From: an uncultured Roseateles sp.
Lineage (GTDB): Bacteria > Pseudomonadota > Gammaproteobacteria > Burkholderiales > Burkholderiaceae
Reading direction: 5' to 3'
DNA length: 64,000 bases
NCBI GenBank assembly: GCA_946886855.1
Contig: CAMPJJ010000001.1
Span: 1 to 64,000 of the forward strand
Shown: positions 26,815 through 34,601 of the stretch, one piece after another
Numbering within the stretch: position 1 is the first letter of the stretch
Layout of the letters: each line of letters opens with the position of its first letter
The notes under the pieces: model-generated
The model's database searches: none
What the model saw: only the letters and a program-made list of their open reading frames with translations
Told to the model about the DNA's origin: nothing
Program-made: the position numbers and the translations under genes

Positions 26815-27891
26815 TCAGACCTTCCTGAGACGAGGCGCGGTGGTCGTGCCGAGCACCGCGGTGGAATCGCGCACGACCAGTTCGTGCGGCAGGACGCGAT
26901 GTCGGGATGTCGCGGCCTCGTCGGTCTCCAGCTCGGGCTCGGCGTCGCGCGGCGCTCCGATCAGCAGGTCGACCGCGACACGCGCCATGTCGTCCATCGG
27001 CTGGCGCACCGTCGTCAGCGGCGGCCACACGCGCGCGGCCGCAGGCGTGTCGTCGAAGCCGGCGATCGAGAGATCGCCCGGCACCGCCAGGCCAAGCCGC
27101 TGCGCCGCGGCCAGCACGCCCAGCGCCATGTCGTCGTTGCTCGCGAAGACCGCGGTCGGACGCTGGCGGCGGCTCAGCAACTGGTAGGCGGCCTCGACCC
27201 CGGTGTCGAAGGTGAAGTCGCCCTGCACCACCAGATCCTTGTCCAGCGGCAGCTTGTGCGCCCTCAAGGCGGCCAGGTAACCCTGGTAGCGGCGCTTGGA
27301 CGCGACCTGCTCCTTCGCGCCCTTGATGATCGCGATGCGGGTGTGGCCCAGGCTGATCAGCAGGTTGGTGATCTCTTCCGCGGCGTGGACGTCGTCCATG
27401 CGGACGCTCGGGTGGTCGGGCTCGTCCGCGGCGGGAGAGATCAGCACGCAGGGAGTCTGGCTTTCACGCAAGGCGGCCAGGACCTGCGGGTTGTCGCACA
27501 GCGGGGGCGTGAGGATCATGCCGTCGGGGCGCAGCGCCGAGACCATGCGGTCGACCTGCATCGCGAGGTCGGGCGCGTCGTTGTGGAGCGACTCGACGAC
27601 GAGGTGGTAACCCGCCTCGCGGCAGCGCAGCGTCGCGCCCTGCTGGACACCGCCGACGAACGCCGCGGACGGGTCGTAGTACAGCAGGCCGATCAGGAAG
27701 GAGCGCCCGCCGGCCAGGCTGCGGGCGGATTGCTTGGGGCGGTATTTGAGGTCGGCCACGACCTTGAGGACCGCCTCGCGGGTTTCGGCATGGACGCCCG
27801 GCTCCTGGTTCAGGACCCGGGAGACCGTCTTGATGGAGACCCCCGCTTCTCGGGCAACGTCGATGATGGTGGCGGGTTTACGTGGCGGCAT
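26815..27891 (-). CDS. LacI family transcriptional regulator
   Basis: This 358-residue LacI/GalR repressor has an HTH at residues 6-30 (ATIIDVAREAGVSIKTVSRVL) followed by a hinge helix (PKQSARSLAGGRS). The sugar-binding domain contains FLIGLLYYDPSAAF, GFDDTPAAARVWPPLTTVRQP and the usual C-terminal end. The Met at 27891 gives the canonical N-terminus; the frame is open upstream but has no HTH there. It faces the halogenase gene tail to tail. It probably represses both halves of the glycoside locus through the sites at 25071-25108 and is released by the imported sugar. Confidence 0.92.
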   Translation of the reverse strand: MPPRKPATIIDVAREAGVSIKTVSRVLNQEPGVHAETREAVLKVVADLKYRPKQSARSLAGGRSFLIGLLYYDPSAAFVGGVQQGATLRCREAGYHLVVESLHNDAPDLAMQVDRMVSALRPDGMILTPPLCDNPQVLAALRESQTPCVLISPAADEPDHPSVRMDDVHAAEEITNLLISLGHTRIAIIKGAKEQVASKRRYQGYLAALRAHKLPLDKDLVVQGDFTFDTGVEAAYQLLSRRQRPTAVFASNDDMALGVLAAAQRLGLAVPGDLSIAGFDDTPAAARVWPPLTTVRQPMDDMARVAVDLLIGAPRDAEPELETDEAATSRHRVLPHELVVRDSTAVLGTTTAPRLRKV

Positions 27892-28016
27892 AGGGATCCG
27901 GAATGCTCGCCCGACTTTGCCATATGGACACGGCCGCGGGGGGAGAGGGTCACGGAGCATTTGAACGCCGCTCGCTGCCACCTCAGAGAGGACTCGGTCA
28001 CGCAAGCGCGACCCCG

Positions 28017-28074
28017 GTTGGGACCTCCCGGTCCCAACCATTCGAGTCCCCCCGTGATGTCCACTGGACATCAC
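28017..28074. repeat. Two strong inverted repeats between the lacI-type gene and tRNA-Leu
   Basis: Ten-bp arms GGTTGGGACC and GGTCCCAACC enclose a 4-nt loop (28017-28040 region). A perfect 21-bp dyad (arms GTGATGTCCA and TGGACATCAC around one base) lies at 28054-28074. Neither has a T-run. They lie in the promoter region of the LacI-family gene, downstream of the tRNA terminator. Confidence 0.6.
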
Positions 28075-28093
28075 TTCCTGGGCTTCAGAATGA

Positions 28094-28120
28094 GAAAAGC
28101 CGGCTGGAAGCCGGCTTTTC
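28094..28120 (-). terminator. Rho-independent terminator of tRNA-Leu
   Basis: Eleven-bp arms (28094-28104 and 28110-28120) close a 5-nt loop and carry an A/T tract at the stem end. The element starts 6 nt past the CCA end of the tRNA. Confidence 0.8.
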
Positions 28121-28125
28121 ATATT

Positions 28126-28210
<85 letters not shown>

Positions 28211-28289
28211 TTTCAGGATTTGTCTTCGCGTCAACTGCGTTGCAGCGAAGAATTGGACTTTAGCACGGTTTCGAATACTGGCAAGCGAT

Positions 28290-29711
28290 TCAACCGCCCC
28301 AGCTCACTTTTCCAAGACGGGTGTGCGGATCCCACAACGTCTGTACTCTCCTCGCCCAATCCAGCATCGCGGGCTCCACGCGCTCCCAATGCGCCCGGTA
28401 CGCCGCCTGCAGTTGAGGCCCGACCCCGTGCTCCGCGCTGATCGATCCGCCGAGCTCCGCGACCAGCGCGTAGAGGCCTTCGCGCAGGGTCAGCTCTTGC
28501 TCCGGCGTGAGCGCGCCGGCCGTCGCCGGCCACACCATGTTGAAGTGCATCCCGCCGTCGCCGAGGTGGCCGAAGTCGGCGAGCCGCACCTGCGGGAAGC
28601 GCCCGGCCAGCCAAACCGCCCCGCGTTCGCGGAAGGCCATGAAGTGCTTGCGCGGCAGCGAGAGATCGAGTCCGATCACCTTGCCCTGCACCCGCAATCC
28701 TTCGCTGATGCGATGGCGCAGGCCCCAGATCGCCTCGTCGGCATCCAGCACCGCATCCCGCACGCGCCCGGATTCGAATCCGGTTTCCAGCCAGCCCTGC
28801 AGCAGTCCGTCGAGCGCCAGTTGATCCGCCGGCAGCTCGCTGCTGAGTTCGATGAGCATCGCGTAGTCCGGCAGGTGTCCTTCGAACCACCGCGCCACGT
28901 CCTGGCCGTGGAGTCCCGCCTCCAGCGCCGCGCGGCTGATGCCTTCGAAGGCGGACACCAGTCCGCCCCAGCGCTGCATCACGTCGGCGTAGAGCGGAAA
29001 GACCTCCGCCAGCGACGCGGGCGCCACCAGCGCCACGGCGCGCTGACGCGGCAAGGGCGCGAGCTTGATCGTGACCTCGCTGATCAGCCCGAGGCTGCCC
29101 GACGAGCCGATGAACAGCTGCCCCAACGCCAACGCCGAGTTGTCCTTCTGCAGCCCCTGGCCCAGGCGCAGGACCTGACCCGCCGGCTCCGCCAGCACCA
29201 CCTCCAGCGCGAGCGTGTTGGCCCGCACGTCGCCGTAGCGCAGCATGCGCGTGCCGCCGGTGTTGTGGGCGACCATGCCGCCGATCGACGGATCCGCGCT
29301 CAGGTCGACCGGGAACCACAGGCCGTGCGGTTCGAGGCGCTCGTTGATCTCCGACAGCCGGAAGCCCGACGACACGCGCAGCGTACGGTCGAGCAGGTCG
29401 AGCTCGAAGACCTCGCGCAGCCGCTCGGTGCTCAGGAGCACCTCGCCATGCGCGTCGTCCGGCGTGCCCGCGCGGACCAGGCCGGTGTGCGCGCCCTGGA
29501 CCACGACGCGCAGCCCGCAGGCCGCCGCAAGCGCCAGCACCCGCGCCGCCTCGTCGCGACTGCCTGGGCGCACGAGCGCGGCCGCCCGCCCCGCCGCGTA
29601 GCGCGCCGGCTGCAGGAAGCGCGGCTCGATGTCCGCGCCCACCTGCACGAAGGCCTCGCCGCAGACGCCGATCGCCTCCGCGAGGAAACCGCCGGCCTGG
29701 AAGCTCAGCAC
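28290..29711 (-). CDS. FAD-linked D-2-hydroxyglutarate dehydrogenase-like oxidase
   Basis: This 473-residue VAO/GlcD-family flavoprotein has an N-terminal FAD domain (LVRPGSRDEAARVLALAAACG, then VVVQGAHTGLVRAG, then DPSIGGMVAHNTGGTRMLRYGDVR in part). Its C-terminal domain carries the metal/substrate His residues in FGHLGDGGMHFN and the SAEHGVG end motif. In this operon the natural substrate is the D-2-hydroxyglutarate made by the DUF1338 enzyme encoded upstream; the product would be 2-oxoglutarate. The GTG start (29711) overlaps the upstream stop by 7 bp. D-lactate or glycolate dehydrogenase is the alternative reading on sequence alone. Confidence 0.85.
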   Translation of the reverse strand: MLSFQAGGFLAEAIGVCGEAFVQVGADIEPRFLQPARYAAGRAAALVRPGSRDEAARVLALAAACGLRVVVQGAHTGLVRAGTPDDAHGEVLLSTERLREVFELDLLDRTLRVSSGFRLSEINERLEPHGLWFPVDLSADPSIGGMVAHNTGGTRMLRYGDVRANTLALEVVLAEPAGQVLRLGQGLQKDNSALALGQLFIGSSGSLGLISEVTIKLAPLPRQRAVALVAPASLAEVFPLYADVMQRWGGLVSAFEGISRAALEAGLHGQDVARWFEGHLPDYAMLIELSSELPADQLALDGLLQGWLETGFESGRVRDAVLDADEAIWGLRHRISEGLRVQGKVIGLDLSLPRKHFMAFRERGAVWLAGRFPQVRLADFGHLGDGGMHFNMVWPATAGALTPEQELTLREGLYALVAELGGSISAEHGVGPQLQAAYRAHWERVEPAMLDWARRVQTLWDPHTRLGKVSWGG

Positions 29712-30835
29712 GCCGCGGCCTCGCCCGCCGTGTCGGCATCCTTGGCGGCGCCGGCCGTCATCTTGAAGATGCCGGTCGCGTTGCCCGCGTCGAAGGCCAG
29801 GTCCAACGCGCCGGACTCATCGAGCGGCGCGCGCTGGATGAATTCGTGGAAGCTGCCCGGCACCTCCAGCCTCACGCGCTGGCCGCGATCGAGGAACTCG
29901 CGCATCACGCGCGCTGCCTTGAACGCGGTCTGACGCACGCGCCCGGTCGCCGAGGTCTCGATCGTGTCCTTCACCGGCCGGTCGAGCGCGCGCTGCGCCG
30001 CGACGACGGACTCGATGTCGGCCACGCGATCGGTCGCATGGTTGAAGGCATTGCCTTCGGTGGCGATCCAGGCCATCTCGGCCGATTCGCTGAGCAGCAG
30101 CTGGTAGTCGTCCGCCTCGAACAGCGCATGCTGCCGGGCGAAACAGCCGACCAGCTTCGGGAGCAGCGCCACCGCCGACGCGGTCGGCAGCTCGCCGTCG
30201 CGCGCGAGCTGCTCCAGCAGCGCGAGCTCACCGGGCGCCAGCGGATCCTGCGACGTCGACAGCACCCGCGTCACCGCCTCCTGGAAGCTGCCGGAGAAAC
30301 GCTCCGGATGCAGTTCCGACACGAAGAACTGGGCGATGTCTTCCGGGAAGTCGGCGTGGCGCCAGGCGCGGCCGGTCATCTTCAGCCGCGGCAGCGGATA
30401 GGTCGCCGCCATCGCGAAGCCCAGCGGTCTCAACACGCGGGTGATCGCGGCCTCGCCCGGCGGCAGCGCGCCGGACGGCCAGGCCACCGTGCGCAGCGCG
30501 CCGTGGTCGAAAATCAGCTGCTGCCCGTCGCGCTGCAGGTCGGCCACATAGGCCGCCGCCATCGGCACGCGATCGGTCACGTCGAGGAAGAGCGCCATGT
30601 TCAACGCCTGCGCCAGCTCGGCGCGCGACACGCGCTCGCCGGCCGGACGCAGCAGCGCCTGCACGACCTGCACGCGCGCGAAGGCGGCGCGGGCCGGCTC
30701 GTCGCCGAGGGCGCCGCGCAGCAGCTGGAACAATCCGCTGTCCGCCGCCGCAGCGACCCTGGCCGTGAAGGCCGTGAGCGCTGTTGAAGCCGTTGACACC
30801 GTCGATGCCGTCAGTTCCCCGCTCCGCTCAGACAT
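29705..30835 (-). CDS. DUF1338 2-oxoadipate dioxygenase/decarboxylase (HglS-like)
   Basis: This 376-residue non-haem Fe(II) enzyme of the DUF1338 family is predicted to convert 2-oxoadipate with O2 into D-2-hydroxyglutarate and CO2. Conserved marks are FDHGALR (metal His about 111 and substrate Arg about 115), NAFNHATDR (His about 266), VRQTAFKA and SFHEFIQR (Glu about 331). They line up with the metal ligands known for Pseudomonas putida HglS. The first 30 residues are Ser/Thr/Ala-rich. The ATG overlaps the aldehyde dehydrogenase stop by 8 bp. Neighbours on both sides catalyse the preceding and following lysine-degradation steps, which supports the assignment. Confidence 0.88.
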   Translation of the reverse strand: MSERSGELTASTVSTASTALTAFTARVAAAADSGLFQLLRGALGDEPARAAFARVQVVQALLRPAGERVSRAELAQALNMALFLDVTDRVPMAAAYVADLQRDGQQLIFDHGALRTVAWPSGALPPGEAAITRVLRPLGFAMAATYPLPRLKMTGRAWRHADFPEDIAQFFVSELHPERFSGSFQEAVTRVLSTSQDPLAPGELALLEQLARDGELPTASAVALLPKLVGCFARQHALFEADDYQLLLSESAEMAWIATEGNAFNHATDRVADIESVVAAQRALDRPVKDTIETSATGRVRQTAFKAARVMREFLDRGQRVRLEVPGSFHEFIQRAPLDESGALDLAFDAGNATGIFKMTAGAAKDADTAGEAAAC

Positions 30836-32333
30836 CGAACTTCACGCCCTGCGCCAGCGGCAGCTCGCGCGAGTAGTTGACGGTGTTGGTGGTGCGGCGC
30901 ATGTAGGCCTTCCACGCGTCCGAGCCGGATTCGCGGCCGCCGCCGGTCTCCTTCTCGCCGCCGAAGGCGCCGCCGATCTCCGCGCCCGAGGTGCCGATGT
31001 TCACGTTGGCGATCCCGCAGTCGGAACCGCTGGCGCTGACGAAGGTCTCGGCCTCGCGGATGTCGTTGGTGAAGATCGCCGAGGACAGGCCCTGCGGCAC
31101 GTCGTTCTGCAGCGCGATCGCCTCGTCCAGCGTCTTGTACTTCAGCGTGTACAGGATGGGCGCGAAGGTCTCGTGCTTCACGATCGCCGACTGCGCCGGC
31201 ATGCGGACCAGCGCCGGCACCGCGTAGAACGCTTCCGGGTACTGGGATGCCAGCGCGCGTTCGCCGCCGCTGACCTCGCCGCCCTGCTCGCGCGCGGCGG
31301 CCAGGGCCGACTGCATCGCGTCGAAGGCCGCCTTGTCGATCAGCGGGCCGATCAGGTTGCCGGGCTCGACCGGGCTGCCGATCTTCAGCTGTGCGCGGGC
31401 GCGGTTCAGGCGGGCGACGAGTTCGTCGTGAATCGAGTCATGCGCGATCACCCGGCGGGTCGTCGTGCAACGCTGGCCCGCCGTGCCGTAGGCGCCGAAC
31501 AGGATGCCGCGCGCGGCGAGGTCCAGGTCCGCGCTCGGCGTGACGACGATCGCGTTGTTGCCGCCCAGCTCCAGCAGGCAACGGCCGAAGCGCGCCGCGA
31601 CGCGCGGGCCGACCGCGCGACCCATGCGGGTCGAGCCGGTCGCGGAGACCAGCGCGACGCGCGTGTCGTCGACCATGGCTTCGCCGACACCGGCGCCGCC
31701 GATGAGGACCTGCGACAGGAACTTCGGCGCGCCCTCGTAGCGGGCGACGGCCTTCTCGAACAGCGCCTGCGTCGCGAGCGCCGTCAGCGGGGTCTTCTCG
31801 CTGGGCTTCCAGACGCAGGTGTCGCCGCAGACCAGCGCGAGCGCCGAGTTCCACGCCCACACCGCCACGGGGAAGTTGAACGCCGAGATGATGCCCACCA
31901 CGCCCAGCGGCAGGTACTGCTCCATCATGCGGTGGCCGGGACGCTCGCTGGCGATCGTCAGGCCGTGCAGCTGGCGCGACAGGCCGACGGCGAAGTCGCA
32001 GATGTCGATCATCTCCTGCACTTCGCCTTCGCCTTCGCTGGTCACCTTGCCGGCTTCCAGCGAGACCAGGCGGGCCAGCGCCGCCTTGTTGGCGCGCAGC
32101 TCTTCGCCGAACAGGCGCACGAGTTCGCCGCGCTTGGGCGCCGGCACGGTGCGCCAAGACAGGAAGGCCTGCTGCGCGTTCGCGATCGCGGCGGTCATGT
32201 CGGCGGCCTTGGCCTCATGGACCGCGCCGATCACGGCGCCGTCGATGGGGCTGCGGACGGTCATGGATCCGCCGGTGACGGCGGCGGCCGGCACGCCCAG
32301 GGCGGCCAGCAGGTCGGTGGTGGTGGAAGTCAT
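30828..32333 (-). CDS. amaB: L-aminoadipate-semialdehyde dehydrogenase (ALDH7/AmaB-like)
   Basis: This 501-residue NAD(P)-dependent aldehyde dehydrogenase oxidises 2-aminoadipate semialdehyde (in equilibrium with piperideine-6-carboxylate) to 2-aminoadipate. ALDH landmarks are the SAFNFPVAVWAWN cofactor/Asn motif, the general-base Glu in LELGGNNAIVV and the nucleophile in GTAGQRCTTTRR. KHETFAPILY and the ALDH7-type end GGGRESGSDAWKAYMRRTTNTVN (in part) follow. AAGGAG is well placed before the Met at 32333, deciding this start over the longer open frame. The gene lies between lysine 6-dehydrogenase-like and DUF1338 genes. Confidence 0.92.
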   Translation of the reverse strand: MTSTTTDLLAALGVPAAAVTGGSMTVRSPIDGAVIGAVHEAKAADMTAAIANAQQAFLSWRTVPAPKRGELVRLFGEELRANKAALARLVSLEAGKVTSEGEGEVQEMIDICDFAVGLSRQLHGLTIASERPGHRMMEQYLPLGVVGIISAFNFPVAVWAWNSALALVCGDTCVWKPSEKTPLTALATQALFEKAVARYEGAPKFLSQVLIGGAGVGEAMVDDTRVALVSATGSTRMGRAVGPRVAARFGRCLLELGGNNAIVVTPSADLDLAARGILFGAYGTAGQRCTTTRRVIAHDSIHDELVARLNRARAQLKIGSPVEPGNLIGPLIDKAAFDAMQSALAAAREQGGEVSGGERALASQYPEAFYAVPALVRMPAQSAIVKHETFAPILYTLKYKTLDEAIALQNDVPQGLSSAIFTNDIREAETFVSASGSDCGIANVNIGTSGAEIGGAFGGEKETGGGRESGSDAWKAYMRRTTNTVNYSRELPLAQGVKFDV

Positions 32334-32373
32334 CGGGGAATTCTCCTTCAGGCGTTCAGGCAAGTCGTGCGAG

Positions 32374-32440
32374 GGGCCGATCGAATCGACGGATGCGATC
32401 GATCGGCCGACCGATCGACCGATCAGCCGATCGATTCGAC
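32374..32440. repeat. CGATCG-rich simple repeat at the end of the lysine dehydrogenase gene
   Basis: Six GATC tetramers in about 60 bp form overlapping short direct and inverted repeats. The tract spans the last codons of the dehydrogenase and the intergenic gap before amaB. It can fold into several alternative hairpins and is dense in Dam-type sites. Confidence 0.55.
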
Positions 32441-33517
32441 CTGACGCGACTGTTGGTAGGCCTTGCCGAAGCGGTTCGCGAGGAATTCGGGGAGCGCCAC
32501 TTCTTCCTGACGGACGAAGCCCGACTGGGGCAGCTTGCCTTCGCGGAACAGGTCGACCGCGGCGCAGATGCCGGCCGCGGTGGTGATCTGGATGGCCGAC
32601 AGCGGCTGGGCGCCGTCGCGCTCGGCGAAGATCTTGCGGGCGAAGACTTCCTGCATCAGCACGCCGTTCTTCATGCCCGACACCGTCACGAACACCAGCA
32701 CCACGTCCTGCATCGTCGCCGGCATGCTCTTGCGCATGATGTCCTTGAGCTTCTCCTGGTCGTTCTTCAGCGCCAGGTCGTCCAGCAGGAACATCATCAG
32801 GTCGCGGTGGCCGGGATAACGGACGGTCTTGTAGTCCAGGTTGCGGACCTTGTTCTCCCAGGTCTCGCACAGCGTGCCCAGGCCGCCGGAGGTGTTGAAG
32901 GCCTCGTACTCGGTGCCGTCCAGCGAGAAATGCTCCAGGCCTTCCAGCGGCAGCGCGGCGATCGACACGCCGTCGTGGATCGCCTCGCAGGGATGGCAGT
33001 ACTCGTTGATCAGGCCGTCGACGGACCAGGTCAGGTTGTATTTCAGCGCATTGGTCGGGAAGGCCGGCAGCGCGCCGACGCGCATCTTCACGTCGCTCAG
33101 CGAGTCGAAGCTCTTGGCCAGGTGGTGCGCGACGATGCCGATGAAGCCCGGCGCCAGGCCGCACTGCGGCATGAAGGCGGTCTTCGCGCCTTCGGCGATG
33201 CGCTTGATTTCCTTGGTCGCGGCCACGTCCTCGGTGAGGTCGAAGTAGTGGCAGCCGGCTTCCAGCGCCATGTGCGCGGCCGTGACGGCCAGGTGGTACG
33301 GCAGCGCGTTCACCACCACGTCGTTGCCGCGCAGCGCGGCGGCGAGCTGGGACTTGTCTTCGGTGTCCACCGTCTTCGTCGCGAGGCCCTGGCCGGCCAG
33401 CAGCTGCAGCGCGGCGGCGTTCTTGTCGATCACGGTGACCTGGTAGTCGCCGCTGCCTTGCAGCAGTCGAGCGATGGTCTGGCCGATGTGTCCGGCGCCC
33501 AGCAGTGCCACTTTCAT
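32423..33517 (-). CDS. Saccharopine dehydrogenase family protein, probable L-lysine 6-dehydrogenase
   Basis: This 364-residue protein has an N-terminal Rossmann domain MKVALLGAGHIGQTIARLL and saccharopine-dehydrogenase family features (FDLTEDVAATKEI, MPQCGLAPGFIGIVAHHLA). The length of about 365 residues matches lysine 6-dehydrogenase (LysDH), which deaminates the epsilon-amino group of L-lysine to the semialdehyde with NAD. Position as first gene of an operon encoding the semialdehyde dehydrogenase and HglS-like enzyme supports that activity. A saccharopine reductase function is the main alternative, but no lysine-ketoglutarate reductase partner is present. Confidence 0.86.
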   Translation of the reverse strand: MKVALLGAGHIGQTIARLLQGSGDYQVTVIDKNAAALQLLAGQGLATKTVDTEDKSQLAAALRGNDVVVNALPYHLAVTAAHMALEAGCHYFDLTEDVAATKEIKRIAEGAKTAFMPQCGLAPGFIGIVAHHLAKSFDSLSDVKMRVGALPAFPTNALKYNLTWSVDGLINEYCHPCEAIHDGVSIAALPLEGLEHFSLDGTEYEAFNTSGGLGTLCETWENKVRNLDYKTVRYPGHRDLMMFLLDDLALKNDQEKLKDIMRKSMPATMQDVVLVFVTVSGMKNGVLMQEVFARKIFAERDGAQPLSAIQITTAAGICAAVDLFREGKLPQSGFVRQEEVALPEFLANRFGKAYQQSRQVESIG

Positions 33518-33625
33518 GTCGTTCTCCTTGTGATCCTGTGCGGATGAGGTTTCAGATGCGATGCCCGCAGTGTCCGAAGCTCCGCTGACGAAAGAAAGCG
33601 CGACTTCGACGAAAAAGACCTCGAT

Positions 33626-33642
33626 ACTGACGATCCGTCAGT
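33626..33642. promoter_or_regulatory. 17-bp dyad ACTGACG-ATC-CGTCAGT between Lrp-type and lysine genes
   Basis: The arms are perfect 7-bp inverted repeats. The element lies 109 nt upstream of the lysine dehydrogenase start and 73 nt upstream of the Lrp/AsnC start. Size and symmetry fit an Lrp/AsnC-family binding site in a shared regulatory region. Confidence 0.5.
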
Positions 33643-33714
33643 CGGATCCTCCATTCCGGCGAAAACGAGGGTTTATCCCGAGCACTCCGTCACAGCCTGT
33701 CGAAGGCCTCCGCC

Positions 33715-34248
33715 ATGAACGCGAAGAAGACCGCGCCCACCCCGGCCACCGCATCGCCGGCCTCATCGGCCTCATCGGCCTCATCGGCCTCATCGCCCTC
33801 CTCGCCCGCCACCCTGCGCGACCAGACCGACCGCGACCTGATCGCGCTGCTGCAGTCCAATGCGCGCGAAAGCACGGCCGACCTTGCACGCAAGTTGGGC
33901 GTGGCCCGCACCACCGTGGTGGCGCGGCTGGCGCGGCTGGAGGCCGACGGGCTGATCGCCGGCTACACGGTGCGCCTGGGCGGGGAGGCGTTCGAGCGCG
34001 GCGTCCAGGCCTTCGTCGGCATCACGGTGCAGCCCCGCGCCGGGCGCGAGGTGGTGAAGCTGCTCTCGCGGCTGCCCGAGCTGCGGCAACTGGCGTCGGT
34101 CAGCGGCGAGTTCGACTACATGGCCACGCTGCGCGCCGACAGCACGGCGCGCCTGGACGCGCTCCTCGACGAGATCGGCGACATCGAGGGCGTGATCAAG
34201 ACCCACACCTCGGTGCTGCTGGCGCTGCGGGTGGACCGGAGCGCGTGA
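33715..34248 (+). CDS. Lrp/AsnC family transcriptional regulator
   Basis: This 177-residue regulator has a winged HTH (about residues 35-90: DQTDRDLIALLQSNARESTADLA in part, VARTTVVARLARLEADGLI). The RAM/AsnC ligand-binding domain (about 95-175) includes GEFDYMATLRADS and IEGVIKTHTSVLL. The N-terminal 34 residues are unusual: Ala/Ser/Pro-rich, with a fourfold perfect 9-bp repeat (33760-33795) encoding Ala-Ser-Ser units. It is divergent from the lysine catabolic operon, so it probably controls that operon in response to lysine or an intermediate. Confidence 0.9.
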   Translation: MNAKKTAPTPATASPASSASSASSASSPSSPATLRDQTDRDLIALLQSNARESTADLARKLGVARTTVVARLARLEADGLIAGYTVRLGGEAFERGVQAFVGITVQPRAGREVVKLLSRLPELRQLASVSGEFDYMATLRADSTARLDALLDEIGDIEGVIKTHTSVLLALRVDRSA

Positions 34249-34354
34249 GGCTCGCCGGCGGATGAAACGGCCGCGCGGGTCCGCGTCCGGAGACGCGGCG
34301 CCGCCGCGTGCGGATCATGTCAGTCCCGTGGCGCGTGCGTAACGTCATGTTTTG

Positions 34355-34370
34355 GACGGCCTCGGCCGTC
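34355..34370. promoter_or_regulatory. Inverted repeat GACGGCC-TC-GGCCGTC upstream of the sigma-54 promoter
   Basis: This perfect 7-bp-arm dyad ends 13 nt before the -24 element. It might be an activator or repressor site; enhancer sites for sigma-54 activators are usually further upstream. Confidence 0.4.
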
Positions 34371-34382
34371 AACGCGCCGAGC

Positions 34383-34398
34383 TGGCACGCCGTTTGCA
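34383..34398 (+). promoter_or_regulatory. Sigma-54 (-24/-12) promoter
   Basis: TGGCACG-N4-TTGCA at 34383-34398 matches the RpoN consensus at every fixed position, with the GG and GC dinucleotides correctly spaced. Predicted transcription start is near 34409, leaving a short leader with AAGGAG at 34418-34423 before the ATG at 34430. It drives the two small membrane-protein genes and probably nnrU. Confidence 0.8.
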
Positions 34399-34429
34399 GA
34401 CCATGAGTCGCCAGCTCAAGGAGCGCACC

Positions 34430-34564
34430 ATGTCGAAGCCCACCGTCACCGCCAAGCACGTCCCGCCGATCTTCATCGGCATGAAGGCCCTCGCGATCCT
34501 CGCGGTGGCCTGGGGCGCTGTCTATCCGACGCTGCTGTGGGGCCTCGGCGCCGTGCTGCCCTGA
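34430..34564 (+). CDS. Small membrane protein (44 residues)
   Basis: This 44-residue microprotein has an excellent ribosome site (AAGGAG, 6-nt spacer) and a single hydrophobic helix (IGMKALAILAVAWGAVYPTL) near its C-terminus. An earlier in-frame Met lies before the ribosome site and is rejected. I do not recognise a family. It is the first gene after a consensus sigma-54 promoter and is followed at 37 bp by another small membrane protein. It may be a subunit or regulator of a membrane complex. Confidence 0.6.
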   Translation: MSKPTVTAKHVPPIFIGMKALAILAVAWGAVYPTLLWGLGAVLP

Positions 34565-34601
34565 GCCCCGCGGCGACCTCCACGTCCACCGGAGTTCCGC
34601 C

